Shown here: one piece after another, positions 1-7,614 of the stretch
How positions within the stretch are numbered: position 1 is the first letter of the stretch
Layout of the letters: each line of letters opens with the position of its first letter
Assembly: GCA_948648655.1 (NCBI GenBank)
Contig: CAPKVJ010000001.1
Location: 43,033-107,032, forward strand
DNA from: an uncultured Candidatus Saccharibacteria bacterium
GTDB lineage: Bacteria > Patescibacteriota > Saccharimonadia > Saccharimonadales > Saccharimonadaceae
DNA: 64,000 nucleotides
Direction: 5' to 3'
Notes under the pieces: generated by a model
The model's input: the letters and a program-made list of their open reading frames with translations, nothing else
What the model was told of the DNA's origin: nothing
Database searches by the model: none
Translations under genes and position numbers: made by a program

Positions 1-413
1 GGGGGCAAGCCGGAATATTGCCACGTGAGGTAGCTTAAAGTATCCATTGGGTTGGTGACGACGAGAAAAATGCCATCAAAGCCGCCAGCCATGACTGCGG
101 TGACGATGGATTTTGTAATTTTGGCGTTTTTCTGAACGAGGTCGACGCGGGTTTCGCCACGTTTTTGATTGGCACCAGCGGTGAGGATGCAGATGTCGCA
201 ATCTTTGGCGTCATCATAATCGCCAGCACGAATTTTGAGCCAGCTGGGGGCGACAGCAAGGGCATCGCAAAGGTCAAGAGCTTCGCCTTCGGCATCGGCA
301 GTATCGATATCGGTGAGGATGATTTCGTTTACGGCAGTACGTTGGTTGAGTAAGGCATAAGCAATGCTTGCGCCAACGTTGCCGGTCCCCACAATCATAA
401 TTTTTCCACTCAT
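1..413 (-). CDS. ldh: L-lactate dehydrogenase, N-terminal part (3' end beyond window)
   Basis: NAD-dependent reduction of pyruvate to lactate, the likely fermentative outlet of this organism. About 137 codons are present; the gene runs off the left edge. The protein opens with a Rossmann motif GTGNVG (residues 9-14), has an acidic TDID at the end of the second strand, the mobile loop NQKRGETR, and NPMDTL near residue 120. In this family Gln in the loop (GANQKRG) marks lactate dehydrogenase, where malate dehydrogenase has Arg; that supports LDH. The start ATG (413-411) lies 10 nt after a -10 box TGCTATAAT (429-424), so the 5' UTR is only a few bases and no Shine-Dalgarno is present. Confidence 0.85.
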   Translation of the reverse strand, partial: MSGKIMIVGTGNVGASIAYALLNQRTAVNEIILTDIDTADAEGEALDLCDALAVAPSWLKIRAGDYDDAKDCDICILTAGANQKRGETRVDLVQKNAKITKSIVTAVMAGGFDGIFLVVTNPMDTLSYLTWQYSGLP

Positions 414-423
414 ATTACTTATG

Positions 424-429
424 ATTATA
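424..429 (-). promoter_or_regulatory. Extended -10 box of ldh
   Basis: TATAAT preceded by TGC on the minus strand, 10 nt before the ATG. No convincing -35. One of a set of -10 boxes placed so close to the start codon that the mRNA is nearly leaderless. Confidence 0.6.
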
Positions 430-458
430 GCATGTAGTTGGATTTTCGTGGAGAAAAT

Positions 459-657
459 TTAGCGGGTTACACAGCGGAGGGGGAAGCCGAGAAAGGTACT
501 GACAACATAACTAGGGTTAATATTGGCGTCACCATTAATGCCTAATGTACGGGCTCCGCCTAGAGTAGAATAGGCAAGTGAACTCCATAGATAACTATCC
601 TGGCCGATGTATTTGAACTTTTGCTCATTGATGTTTGTATCTCCGCTGCGCACAAAG
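459..657 (-). repeat. Surface-protein 3' cassette 1 (FISUMP C-terminus)
   Basis: Begins with CTTTGTGCGCAGCGG (657-643, minus) and stays open for 66 codons from FVRSG to GFPLRCVTR and a TAA stop. The middle holds SYLWSSLAYS, a pattern (Y-x-W-S-S-x-S/A-Y) shared with other cassettes. Unlike cassettes 2-7 its 3' end reads RCVTR, not RCLAS, and it lacks the conserved post-stop tail. Upstream of the tag the frame encodes AAASLY, matching the ESPLY that precedes FIRAG in the full-length FISUMP protein at the right edge, so this copy carries slightly longer homology. No promoter, Shine-Dalgarno or credible start is seen. It is head-to-head with cassette 2, 31 bp apart. Confidence 0.75.
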
Positions 658-688
658 TAAAGGGATGCTGCAGCGAAATTCGCCACCA

Positions 689-927
689 CTTTGTGCGCAG
701 CGGGGCAATTCGTAACAGCAATGGTCAATTAAGGTGGACTGGAGAACGTGGTTACTCTTGGTCATCTATGTCCTACGTTGACAATCAACATGCATACTTC
801 CTGATGTTTAGTATTGGTGTTAGTCCATCGGATTATCTTATTCCGCCAATAGATTATGGTCTTAGCCGCTATAATGCCTTCTCCCTCCGCTGCCTAGCTA
901 GTTAGAGTATAGGTAGTAGGAGGATAG
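689..927 (+). repeat. Surface-protein 3' cassette 2 (FISUMP C-terminus)
   Basis: Tag TTTGTGCGCAGCGG (690-703) opens a 72-codon frame, FVRSG ... GYSWSSMSY ... SRYNAFSLRCLAS, stopping with TAG at 903-905. The 3' tag CTCCGCTGCCTAGCTAGTTAG continues past the stop as AGTATAGGTAGTAGGAGGATAG to 927. The conserved non-coding tail suggests a recombination or anchoring role instead of a protein one. A longer open frame reading in from 621 exists only because it crosses cassette 1 antisense; no ribosome site precedes it. Interpreted as a silent donor copy, not an expressed gene. Confidence 0.75.
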
Positions 928-943
928 GGGGGGCATGTTGTAA

Positions 944-969
944 CAAAAAAAATAAAGCCTGAAGACTTT
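944..969 (-). terminator. Terminator of tRNA-Glu
   Basis: On the minus strand AAAGTC-TTCA-GGCTTT forms a six-pair hairpin (with a G-U) followed by A and a run of eight T. It lies 30 nt after the tRNA 3' end. Confidence 0.75.
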
Positions 970-999
970 ACCTATATTATAACACATTTCATATATTTG

Positions 1000-1076
1000 T
1001 GGTAGTCCCGGCGGGAGTCGAACCCGCGATTTCCTGGATGAGAACCAGGCGTCCTGGACCACTAGACGACGAGACC
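1000..1076 (-). tRNA. tRNA-Glu (anticodon CTC)
   Basis: A 77-nt cloverleaf on the minus strand. Acceptor GGTCTCG pairs with CGGGACT (two G-U), discriminator A, CCA encoded. The anticodon arm is CCTGG-TTCTCAT-CCAGG, giving anticodon CTC for GAG. The T arm is CGGGTTCGACTCCCG. A -10 box TATAAT at 1091-1086 places transcription start within a few bases of the mature 5' end. With gatCAB in this window, Gln-tRNA is probably made by transamidation of Glu-tRNA. Confidence 0.95.
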
Positions 1077-1085
1077 ACTACATAT

Positions 1086-1091
1086 ATTATA
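1086..1091 (-). promoter_or_regulatory. -10 box of tRNA-Glu
   Basis: TATGCTATAAT on the minus strand, 9 nt before the tRNA 5' end. It lies in the 33-bp gap after lysS, so the tRNA can be transcribed independently. Confidence 0.55.
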
Positions 1092-1109
1092 GCATAACTT
1101 ATGTAGAAG

Positions 1110-2561
1110 TTAAGACTTTTGGCGGATAATTGGGAATGGGACAGCTTCGCGACCGCTAACGCCTTCGAGTAGCCAAAAATTACGTTCACTATTACCCCAA
1201 CCACAGGCTGGCGGCATGCCATACTCTAGCATTTCGACAAAGTCCATATCAAGCATTTGGGCTTCGTTATCACCGGCATCGCGCATGGCCTGTTGCTCCT
1301 CAAACCTTGATAGTTGATCCAGTGGGTCATTTAGCTCGGAATAGCCATTTCCCATCTCGGTGCCAGCGATAATTGGATGGAATCTCTGTGTGACTAGCGG
1401 GTTTTCTTCACTAATTTTCGCCAGTGGGCTTAAGCTCAAGGGTTCTTCAATTAACCAATATGGCCCAGCAGAGGTCTTACGAATAATCTTCCACAAATTA
1501 TCAATGATGCGGGCGTCGGAGACTTTTGAATCTACTTGCATATTATTTTTGTGTAAAATACCCAGTGTTTTTTCGCGGTCTAGTGCGAAGACGTCAATGT
1601 CAAATTTTTCCTTCAACAAATCGGCATACTTCACGCGCGGCCATTCACAATCAAGATCGATATCAAAATCGCCAACTTTGAATTTTAGTGTGCCCCAAGT
1701 CTGCATGGCGACGTATTTAATCATGGCTTCATAGAGCTTTATGCCGTCTTCGTAATTTTCGTAGGCAGCGTAGCTTTCAAAGGCGATATGCTCTGGTAAA
1801 TGCTCGTCATCGACGCCTTCGTTGCGAAATCTGGGGCCAATGTCATAAACCTTTTCAAATCCACCGCCCAGAAGTCGCTTGAGTGGTAATTCCTGGCTAA
1901 TTCTTAAATAATAATCGCTATCGAGTGCATCCATATGCGTGACAAAGGGATTAGCGTCGGCACCACCGGTAGTAGTTTCGAGTACTGGCGTATTGATTTC
2001 GATAAAACCATGCTGGTTCATAAAATCGCGTGTAGCTTGCCAGAATTTCGATCGACGTACGAGGCGTTCGCGGACTTCGGGATTAACATTCATATCGACG
2101 TAACGACGGCGATAACGTTCTTCTTTGTTAGTTAGACCGTCAAAGCCAGGTAATGGACGTAAGCTTTTGGTTAATAACCTGACGCTATTAGCAAAAATAG
2201 ATATTTCACCAGTGCTAGATCTCCCGACCTTTCCTCTTGCTTCGACGAAATCTCCGGTATCAAGTAACTTGAGACGTTTGAGGCCAAATTCATCTACTGG
2301 TATGTCGTCGGATTTTTGCATAAATATCTGGACTTCGCCGAAATAATCGCGTAGTTTGACGAAAGCAATTTTGCCGAAGCTGCGGATAGCAGTAATACGT
2401 CCAGCAACACAGACTTCTTGACCGTCTTTCTCATCAAAATGATCAATGATGTCCGAGATATGAGTAGTACGGTGAGCTTTTGCTGGGTATGGGTTAATAC
2501 CGAGTTTTTTGATTTCTTCTAGTTTACGCAAACGCTCATTGCGATAATCATCTAAAGTCAT
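1110..2561 (-). CDS. lysS: Lysyl-tRNA synthetase, class II
   Basis: Charges tRNA-Lys. 483 residues, close to the usual bacterial length. An N-terminal OB-fold anticodon domain (about 45-140, including VCVAGRITAIRSFGK) precedes the class II core with motif 2 FRNEGVDDEH (about 250) and GTEMGNGYSELNDP (about 400). Motif 3 is unusual: the normal GLGIGIDR is replaced by GWGNSER followed by an atypical tail, although the Arg is kept. The start ATG follows a TGTTATAAT box by 6 nt, so the transcript should be leaderless even though greA lies just upstream. Identification is firm; the effect of the divergent motif 3 is unknown. Confidence 0.95.
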   Translation of the reverse strand: MTLDDYRNERLRKLEEIKKLGINPYPAKAHRTTHISDIIDHFDEKDGQEVCVAGRITAIRSFGKIAFVKLRDYFGEVQIFMQKSDDIPVDEFGLKRLKLLDTGDFVEARGKVGRSSTGEISIFANSVRLLTKSLRPLPGFDGLTNKEERYRRRYVDMNVNPEVRERLVRRSKFWQATRDFMNQHGFIEINTPVLETTTGGADANPFVTHMDALDSDYYLRISQELPLKRLLGGGFEKVYDIGPRFRNEGVDDEHLPEHIAFESYAAYENYEDGIKLYEAMIKYVAMQTWGTLKFKVGDFDIDLDCEWPRVKYADLLKEKFDIDVFALDREKTLGILHKNNMQVDSKVSDARIIDNLWKIIRKTSAGPYWLIEEPLSLSPLAKISEENPLVTQRFHPIIAGTEMGNGYSELNDPLDQLSRFEEQQAMRDAGDNEAQMLDMDFVEMLEYGMPPACGWGNSERNFWLLEGVSGREAVPFPIIRQKS

Positions 2562-2567
2562 AGTGTA

Positions 2568-2573
2568 ATTATA
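2568..2573 (-). promoter_or_regulatory. Extended -10 of lysS (leaderless start)
   Basis: TGTTATAAT ends 6 nt before the lysS ATG, which puts the expected transcription start on the A of the ATG. It sits in the 32-nt gap between greA and lysS. Confidence 0.65.
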
Positions 2574-2593
2574 ACATGTATTAAGTAGCGTTG

Positions 2594-3037
2594 CTAGGCG
2601 ACACTTTTGATTTTGACTTTTTTGCCATTGAAATCAAACTCTTCACTGGCTTTGCGTCCCAGCAGGGCTTTCCCGATAGGTGACTCGTTAGAGATTTTGC
2701 CTTCAAGCGGATTGGCTTCAACTGGTCCGACGATAGAATAGGTAAATTCTTTACCTCCCATGTCGATAATGACGTTTGAGCCGACGCCGATTTTGTCGCT
2801 TTTGTTGGCTTTGATGATTGTGGCGTTTTTGAGGATTTCTTCAATTTCGATAATGCGGTTTTCGACGTTTTTTTGCTCGGCACGAGCGTCAGTATACTCT
2901 TGGTTTTCAGAAAGGTCACCAAAAGCACGAGCTGTCGCAATGCGTTCCGCAATAGCTGGACGTTGACTGATGAGTTCTGATAATTCTTGTTCTAATTCGG
3001 CCTTACCTGCGGCCGTGAGGTTAACGGTCTTTTTCAT
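2594..3037 (-). CDS. greA: Transcription elongation factor GreA
   Basis: Stimulates RNA cleavage by backtracked RNA polymerase. 147 residues, a little shorter than the common 158. An N-terminal coiled coil (about 1-75) carries the tip sequence GDLSENQEY (about 40-48), whose acidic residues enter the polymerase channel; the C-terminal FKBP-like domain has ISNESPIGKALLGRK. It follows proS by 19 nt, with no clear Shine-Dalgarno before the ATG, so it is probably in the proS transcript. The -10 box of lysS follows its stop. Confidence 0.95.
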   Translation of the reverse strand: MKKTVNLTAAGKAELEQELSELISQRPAIAERIATARAFGDLSENQEYTDARAEQKNVENRIIEIEEILKNATIIKANKSDKIGVGSNVIIDMGGKEFTYSIVGPVEANPLEGKISNESPIGKALLGRKASEEFDFNGKKVKIKSVA

Positions 3038-3056
3038 ACTATTAAAGAGTTTAGCA

Positions 3057-4289
3057 TTAAAATTGCGTCGTGTAAAGCTGGGCTTTAGGAATTAGACGAT
3101 TTTCACCAGTTTTGCGATTTACAATTTCGACTTTGTCTTCGGCGAGAGTCTTGTCGCTAATGACGACGCGATATGGTATGCCCATGAGCTCGGCGTCAGC
3201 AAATTTTTCACCAGGACGCAAATCGCGATCATCAAGTAAAACTTCTGCCTCGTGTCCTCTATATAGCTCTTCGGCCTGTTTCATGCCAGTTTCACCAATG
3301 CCAATCAGATAATATTTGTACGGTGCGACACCGTCTGGCCAGACGAGACCTTTGTCATCGCAACATTTTTCGGCAATTACGCCCATGACACGAGAGACGC
3401 CGATACCATAGCATCCCATTAGAACGGTTTGGCGTTCCCCTTTCTCGTCGGTAAATTTCAATTCTAATGGGCCGGAATATTTATCCTTGAGGGTAAAGAT
3501 GTTGCCAACTTCGGCCGCACGAGTAGATTTGAGCTCTTCACGTTTAACGCCCAGCATTTCGAGGACGTCATCTTGCAATACTTCTTCATTTAGAACGACG
3601 CTCTTATCTTCATTGTAATAAACAGTATCTTCGCCGACTTCGACAAAGGTCTGATATTCGTGGCTATATTTCGCAAAAACTCCGCCACTAGCAAAGGCTT
3701 CGTAAGTACTATCGCCGATGCCGAGCCGATCGAAGATCTTGCGATAGGCGGCTTCGACTTGATGATAAAATTTCTCGTGCTCTTCAAGTGTACGAGAAAA
3801 ACTATAGAGGTCCTTCATGATAAATTCGCGACCACGCATGATGCCAGATTTGGCGCGTAGCTCATTGCGGAATTTGGTTTGAATCTGATAGGCATAAACT
3901 GGGAGATCTTTATAGCTGGATATATAAGTCTTCATCATTTCGGTAATTGGCTCTTCGTGGGTCGGAGCAAGACCGAGTTCACCACCAGCAGCAAGCTGGG
4001 TGCGGAACCAAATATCCATTTTTTCGATATCCCAACGGTCGGTTTTTTGCCAGAGTTCGGGATTTTGTAGGCTTGACATCAATACTTCTTCGCAGCCAAT
4101 GGCGTTTAATTCTTCACGGATGATCGTCTTGATACGCTCGAGTACCTTGAGCCCTAGTGGGAGATAATCATAAACTCCGGCTAGCTCTTTGTGAATGTAA
4201 CCAGCGCGACTGAGAAAGGCAGCACCACGCGCGGTCTCTTCTTTGGGCGCAGTACGCAGGGTTTTGACAAAAGTTTTACTTAAACGCAT
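3057..4289 (-). CDS. proS: Prolyl-tRNA synthetase, short form without editing insert
   Basis: Charges tRNA-Pro. Only 410 residues against about 570 for the common bacterial enzyme. Motif 1 region GLKVLERIKTIIREELN, motif 2 FRNELRAKSGIMRGREF (about 140) and motif 3 GCYGIGVSRVMG (about 295) are present, followed by an anticodon-binding domain. The roughly 180-residue INS editing domain that normally lies between motifs 2 and 3 is absent, so mischarged Ala-tRNA-Pro must be cleared elsewhere or tolerated. The ATG lies 6 nt after an extended -10 box TGTTACAAT (4301-4296), a leaderless arrangement. Confidence 0.95.
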   Translation of the reverse strand: MRLSKTFVKTLRTAPKEETARGAAFLSRAGYIHKELAGVYDYLPLGLKVLERIKTIIREELNAIGCEEVLMSSLQNPELWQKTDRWDIEKMDIWFRTQLAAGGELGLAPTHEEPITEMMKTYISSYKDLPVYAYQIQTKFRNELRAKSGIMRGREFIMKDLYSFSRTLEEHEKFYHQVEAAYRKIFDRLGIGDSTYEAFASGGVFAKYSHEYQTFVEVGEDTVYYNEDKSVVLNEEVLQDDVLEMLGVKREELKSTRAAEVGNIFTLKDKYSGPLELKFTDEKGERQTVLMGCYGIGVSRVMGVIAEKCCDDKGLVWPDGVAPYKYYLIGIGETGMKQAEELYRGHEAEVLLDDRDLRPGEKFADAELMGIPYRVVISDKTLAEDKVEIVNRKTGENRLIPKAQLYTTQF

Positions 4290-4295
4290 GTAAAT

Positions 4296-4301
4296 ATTGT
4301 A
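4296..4301 (-). promoter_or_regulatory. Extended -10 of proS (leaderless start)
   Basis: TGTTACAAT on the minus strand, 6 nt before the ATG; no Shine-Dalgarno follows. Confidence 0.6.
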
Positions 4302-4313
4302 ACATAGTTTATC

Positions 4314-5072
4314 TTATACACCTATAGAGTATAGAGCATAAAAAGCAATGCCATTTGAAAGCATGTGTAGCATCATACCGCTCCAGATCGAACCAGTGAT
4401 TTCGCGTAGACTACAGAGGACGAGACTCAGCATAAAAACACTTACACTGACATTCCATTGCCAATGCAATATCGCAAAAACTAATGATGTGATCAAAATT
4501 GAAATGATAAGTCCGGTTTTTTCTCGCAGTTTACCATATAGCCATCCGCGCATAATGATTTCTTCGGCAATAGGCGCAATAAACACTAAAGCCAGTATCG
4601 CTATCAGGCGATCGTTACCACTGATATAATAGCTGAAACCAACATCTTGAGTTTCATCGGCGTTAAACCAGCTAAAGTTACTCATGAAATTCGTAATCAT
4701 GTTGGCGAGTACTATATATATAATATAGCCGATCGGAGCTAACCCAATATCGACAAATGAAGGCCATTTATCGATTCCGAGCGTAGTTTTGTCTGGTTTG
4801 AATTCGCTCGTTAACCGCTTACTACGATCTTTGCGTCTTTCCTCCCACCATTTTAATAGTTGATATGGTGCGACTATCGCTAATAGCAGTGCAACGATAT
4901 AATCTATAGCATAATAAATACAAGTCCAGAGTGGTTGAGAGAATTTTTCACCTAATAGCCAATACATTGGAAAAATGACGATAAATTGGCTAATAATAAG
5001 AGCGGCAAAGGTCCAAAGACAGATAAAAACGGTTGAACCGTATTGTTTGAAGAATTTTTGTCGCTTCGTCAT
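4314..5072 (-). CDS. CPBP-family intramembrane metalloprotease (CAAX-like)
   Basis: A 252-residue polytopic membrane protein. Hydrophobic segments lie near residues 15-35, 45-70, 110-135, 150-170 and 180-245. The family's catalytic motifs are present: EEIIMRGW (EExxxR, about 168) and FAILHWQWN (His, about 203). Members cleave within membranes or handle prenylated and peptide substrates; the substrate here is unknown. The ATG directly follows the rseP stop, so the two membrane proteases are co-transcribed, suggesting a shared role in envelope protein processing. Confidence 0.85.
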   Translation of the reverse strand: MTKRQKFFKQYGSTVFICLWTFAALIISQFIVIFPMYWLLGEKFSQPLWTCIYYAIDYIVALLLAIVAPYQLLKWWEERRKDRSKRLTSEFKPDKTTLGIDKWPSFVDIGLAPIGYIIYIVLANMITNFMSNFSWFNADETQDVGFSYYISGNDRLIAILALVFIAPIAEEIIMRGWLYGKLREKTGLIISILITSLVFAILHWQWNVSVSVFMLSLVLCSLREITGSIWSGMMLHMLSNGIAFYALYSIGV

Positions 5073-6290
5073 CTAAAAGAACCTTACAATATCTAGGATG
5101 GTAACGAGTACAATTAGCATTAATAAGACCATAAAGGCGCGGGAGACGATTTTTTCTTCGGTTTCTTTGGTAAGGGTTTTACCGCGTAAACGATAGATGG
5201 CAATTAGGAGCCAGCGACCGCCATCGAGAGCTGGAATCGGTAATATATTCATGCAAGCTAGCGAAACTGATATGAGGGCGGCGAGAAAAGTTAGGTTCGC
5301 AGCACCAGAGTTAGCAAAAGTTGGGAAGATGACACCGATGATCCCGACTGGCCCAGAGACAGAATCTCCAGCTGATTGTAGGGCATTACGGCCAGCATCG
5401 CGGACCTCGTGATCGGGGCTAAACTGTTGTACGGCGCCTGTAGCCAGATTCCACACTAAATCCCCTAACCCGCGAAATGTTTCGCCAGTGAGTTGAATAG
5501 TGGTTGCAGCACCGACGATTGGTGCTGACCAGGTGGAGCGAACGAAAGTTTGACCATAGCTCATGGATATTCCTAGACTGTATTCGGCGTCAGCGGGGTT
5601 TAGAGTGGGAGATAAAGTGATGTTGTTTCCATCACGCTCTACTATGACTTCGATTTTTTCGCCGGTATGGGCAGTATTGTACTCTGTGATGTCAGTTGGG
5701 TAAATGATTCCCTGATCTGCAATACTGATAATTTTATCATGAACTTGAAATCCGGCTTTTTCTGCTGGAGAATTTTCCAAGACTTCTTCGACTATCACGC
5801 CATCTCCAACGGTCATGGCGTCGCTATTGATTTTGAATTGATTTTCGATGAATTGTGGCATGCCTGTCCACGCGAGAATGGTAAGTAGTATGAAGGCTAC
5901 AAGCCAGTTCATTGCGACACCAGCAAAAAGAATTTTGGTCTTACTCCAGAAACTAGCAGCACCAAAGGTTCCTTTGCGACTATCGGCATCGGATTCGCCA
6001 TTCATGGCACAAAAACCACCGATCGGCAACCAGTTAATGCTAAAAATCAGTGTATCTTGCGCTTCTCCCCATTTGCTTTTTGGCAATCTGAGCCATTTTT
6101 TGACGCCTTTTTTGCCCTTTTTCCAGGCAGGGTTTCGTACCCACGCTATAGCGCGTGGAGGAAAACCGATGCCAAATTCAAGCACGCGTACACCATTACG
6201 GCGAGCAGCGATGAAATGCCCAAATTCGTGCGCTACTACTAGTAGCATCAAAACTAATAATCCGATTATGACCCCAAAAACAATACTCAT
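5073..6290 (-). CDS. rseP: Site-2 zinc metalloprotease RseP
   Basis: Intramembrane protease of the S2P family, which cuts membrane-anchored regulators and remnant signal peptides. 405 residues. The zinc motif HEFGH (about 21-25) is in the first membrane segment, a PDZ domain spans about 165-240 (VLENSPAEKAGFQVHDKI), and the second catalytic motif NILPIPALDGGRW is near 345. Its place between uppS and proS is the conserved bacterial order, with cdsA and dxr missing. The ATG is 7 nt after TGCTATAAT (6303-6298), so this is a leaderless start and rseP begins its own transcript. Confidence 0.93.
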   Translation of the reverse strand: MSIVFGVIIGLLVLMLLVVAHEFGHFIAARRNGVRVLEFGIGFPPRAIAWVRNPAWKKGKKGVKKWLRLPKSKWGEAQDTLIFSINWLPIGGFCAMNGESDADSRKGTFGAASFWSKTKILFAGVAMNWLVAFILLTILAWTGMPQFIENQFKINSDAMTVGDGVIVEEVLENSPAEKAGFQVHDKIISIADQGIIYPTDITEYNTAHTGEKIEVIVERDGNNITLSPTLNPADAEYSLGISMSYGQTFVRSTWSAPIVGAATTIQLTGETFRGLGDLVWNLATGAVQQFSPDHEVRDAGRNALQSAGDSVSGPVGIIGVIFPTFANSGAANLTFLAALISVSLACMNILPIPALDGGRWLLIAIYRLRGKTLTKETEEKIVSRAFMVLLMLIVLVTILDIVRFF

Positions 6291-6297
6291 ACTATTT

Positions 6298-6303
6298 ATT
6301 ATA
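6298..6303 (-). promoter_or_regulatory. Extended -10 of rseP (leaderless start)
   Basis: TGCTATAAT on the minus strand, 7 nt before the rseP ATG, in the 38-bp gap after uppS. Confidence 0.6.
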
Positions 6304-6328
6304 GCATACGCTAATGTTTAGGTTTGGC

Positions 6329-7009
6329 TTATTTGCCGAATCTGCGATTGCGCTTGTGAAATTCATCAATGATTAACGTACAATCTGTGGGCTCCATATC
6401 TGGAAAGCATTTGTCGAGAAACATAAATTCAGAGTAGGCTGCGCGCCAGAGTTGAAAACCGGAGATTCTTTGCTCGCCGCTAGTGCGCACAATAAGGTCG
6501 CAGTCGGGGACTTCAGGGTGATAGAGATATTTGGAAAAGGTTTCGGGAGTGAGTTCTTTTTCTCCGGCGGTGATGGCTTTGGTCGCGGCATCGGCAATTT
6601 CCCAGTGCCCTCCGTAATTAAAGCAAATACAAACTGTCAAGCCATCGTTATCTTTCGTCTGTGCTTCGGCGTCCATCATTTTTGCCCAGATTTTTGGTTT
6701 TACTGGGTCTGGCCGACCCAAAATGAGAATTTTGATATTCTCATTTTGGCATTTCTTAACTAGCTTCTGGAATTTGGTTTCGACTAGGTTCATCAAGTAG
6801 TTGATTTCTTCGGGGCTGCGGTCCCAGTTTTCGGTGCTAAAAAGGAAGAAAGAAGCAAAGTTGACTTCTGTGTCCTTTAGTTCATTGATTACCATTTCGA
6901 CGCGGTCTAGGCCACGCTCGTGTCCAGCCAAAGTCGGTAAACCGCGCCTTTTGGCCCAGCGACGATTTCCATCAACGATAAATCCCAGATGGTTCAATTC
7001 TCCGCTCAT
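6329..7009 (-). CDS. uppS: Undecaprenyl (isoprenyl) diphosphate synthase
   Basis: Makes the C55 lipid carrier for cell-wall and surface-glycan synthesis by adding isopentenyl units to farnesyl diphosphate. 226 residues. The cis-prenyltransferase signature VDGNRRWAKRRG (about 12-23) holds the catalytic Asp; STENWDRSPEE (about 75), CICFNYGG (about 148) and DLIVRTSGEQRISGF (about 186) are also conserved. The start overlaps the frr stop by one base (TAATG), so translation is coupled to frr. Confidence 0.95.
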   Translation of the reverse strand: MSGELNHLGFIVDGNRRWAKRRGLPTLAGHERGLDRVEMVINELKDTEVNFASFFLFSTENWDRSPEEINYLMNLVETKFQKLVKKCQNENIKILILGRPDPVKPKIWAKMMDAEAQTKDNDGLTVCICFNYGGHWEIADAATKAITAGEKELTPETFSKYLYHPEVPDCDLIVRTSGEQRISGFQLWRAAYSEFMFLDKCFPDMEPTDCTLIIDEFHKRNRRFGK

Positions 7010-7551
7010 TAGATTGCCATGATTTCTGCAGATTTTGCCTTAAAGATAGTATCGATTTTATCAATGAAGCTCTTGGTAAGCTCATTGACGGATTTTTCGG
7101 CCTTTTTCTTGACGTCTTCTGGTAGCTCGGCGGTTTTGAGTTCTTTGCGTGCGTCTTCGCGTACGTTACGAATGGCAACTTTAGCTTCTTCGACTTTGCT
7201 GGAGGCAGTTTTGACGATTTCTTTGCGACGTTCTTCGGTCAGCGGTGGTACTGGTACACGGACGACATGGCCGTCGTCGCTAGGGTTGAGACCGAGTGAT
7301 TGGTCATCACGGATGGCTTTGGCAATGTTTTGAAGGTTTGCAGGATCAAATGGCGTGACAAGCAGCAGCGTCGCTCCAGATGCGGTAATATTAGCCACTT
7401 GGTTTAGAGGCATAAATTCGCCGTAAGCTTCGGCTTTAACGTTCGCAAGCATATCAGGATGGGCTCGCCCGGTGCGGACCTTTTTAAGCTCATTCTCGAA
7501 ACGCTCGATTACTTTTGCCATTGCTTGTTTATATTCATTATCGTCAAACAT
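7009..7551 (-). CDS. frr: Ribosome recycling factor
   Basis: Splits the post-termination ribosome together with EF-G. 180 residues, near the usual 185. The three-helix-bundle family signature is clear: ERFENELKKVRTGRAHP near 10-30, RDDQSLGLNPSDDGHVVRVPVP near 80-100 region, and the helical C-terminus. A Shine-Dalgarno GAGAGG precedes the ATG. It lies after the tsf terminator, so it is transcribed by readthrough or from a weak promoter not evident here. pyrH, which normally sits between tsf and frr, is absent. Confidence 0.95.
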   Translation of the reverse strand: MFDDNEYKQAMAKVIERFENELKKVRTGRAHPDMLANVKAEAYGEFMPLNQVANITASGATLLLVTPFDPANLQNIAKAIRDDQSLGLNPSDDGHVVRVPVPPLTEERRKEIVKTASSKVEEAKVAIRNVREDARKELKTAELPEDVKKKAEKSVNELTKSFIDKIDTIFKAKSAEIMAI

Positions 7552-7577
7552 AGAACCTCTCTTAATTATTGATAAAA

Positions 7578-7608
7578 AAGTATGGGAGTAGATCGTGCTC
7601 CCATACTT
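7578..7608 (-). terminator. Terminator after tsf
   Basis: On the minus strand AAGTATGGGAG and CTCCCATACTT pair perfectly across a 9-nt loop and are followed by TTTTTTATC. It lies directly after the tsf stop and would end the rpsB-tsf transcript. Confidence 0.85.
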
Positions 7609-7614
7609 TACGCT

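Noticed and set aside
621..905. Full 94-codon frame as an expressed gene
   Set aside because: The first third is antisense of cassette 1 and no promoter or Shine-Dalgarno precedes the start.
4380..4420. tRNA-like stretch with GATCGAACCAGTGATTTCGCG
   Set aside because: No acceptor or anticodon stem can be drawn and it lies inside the CPBP protease gene.
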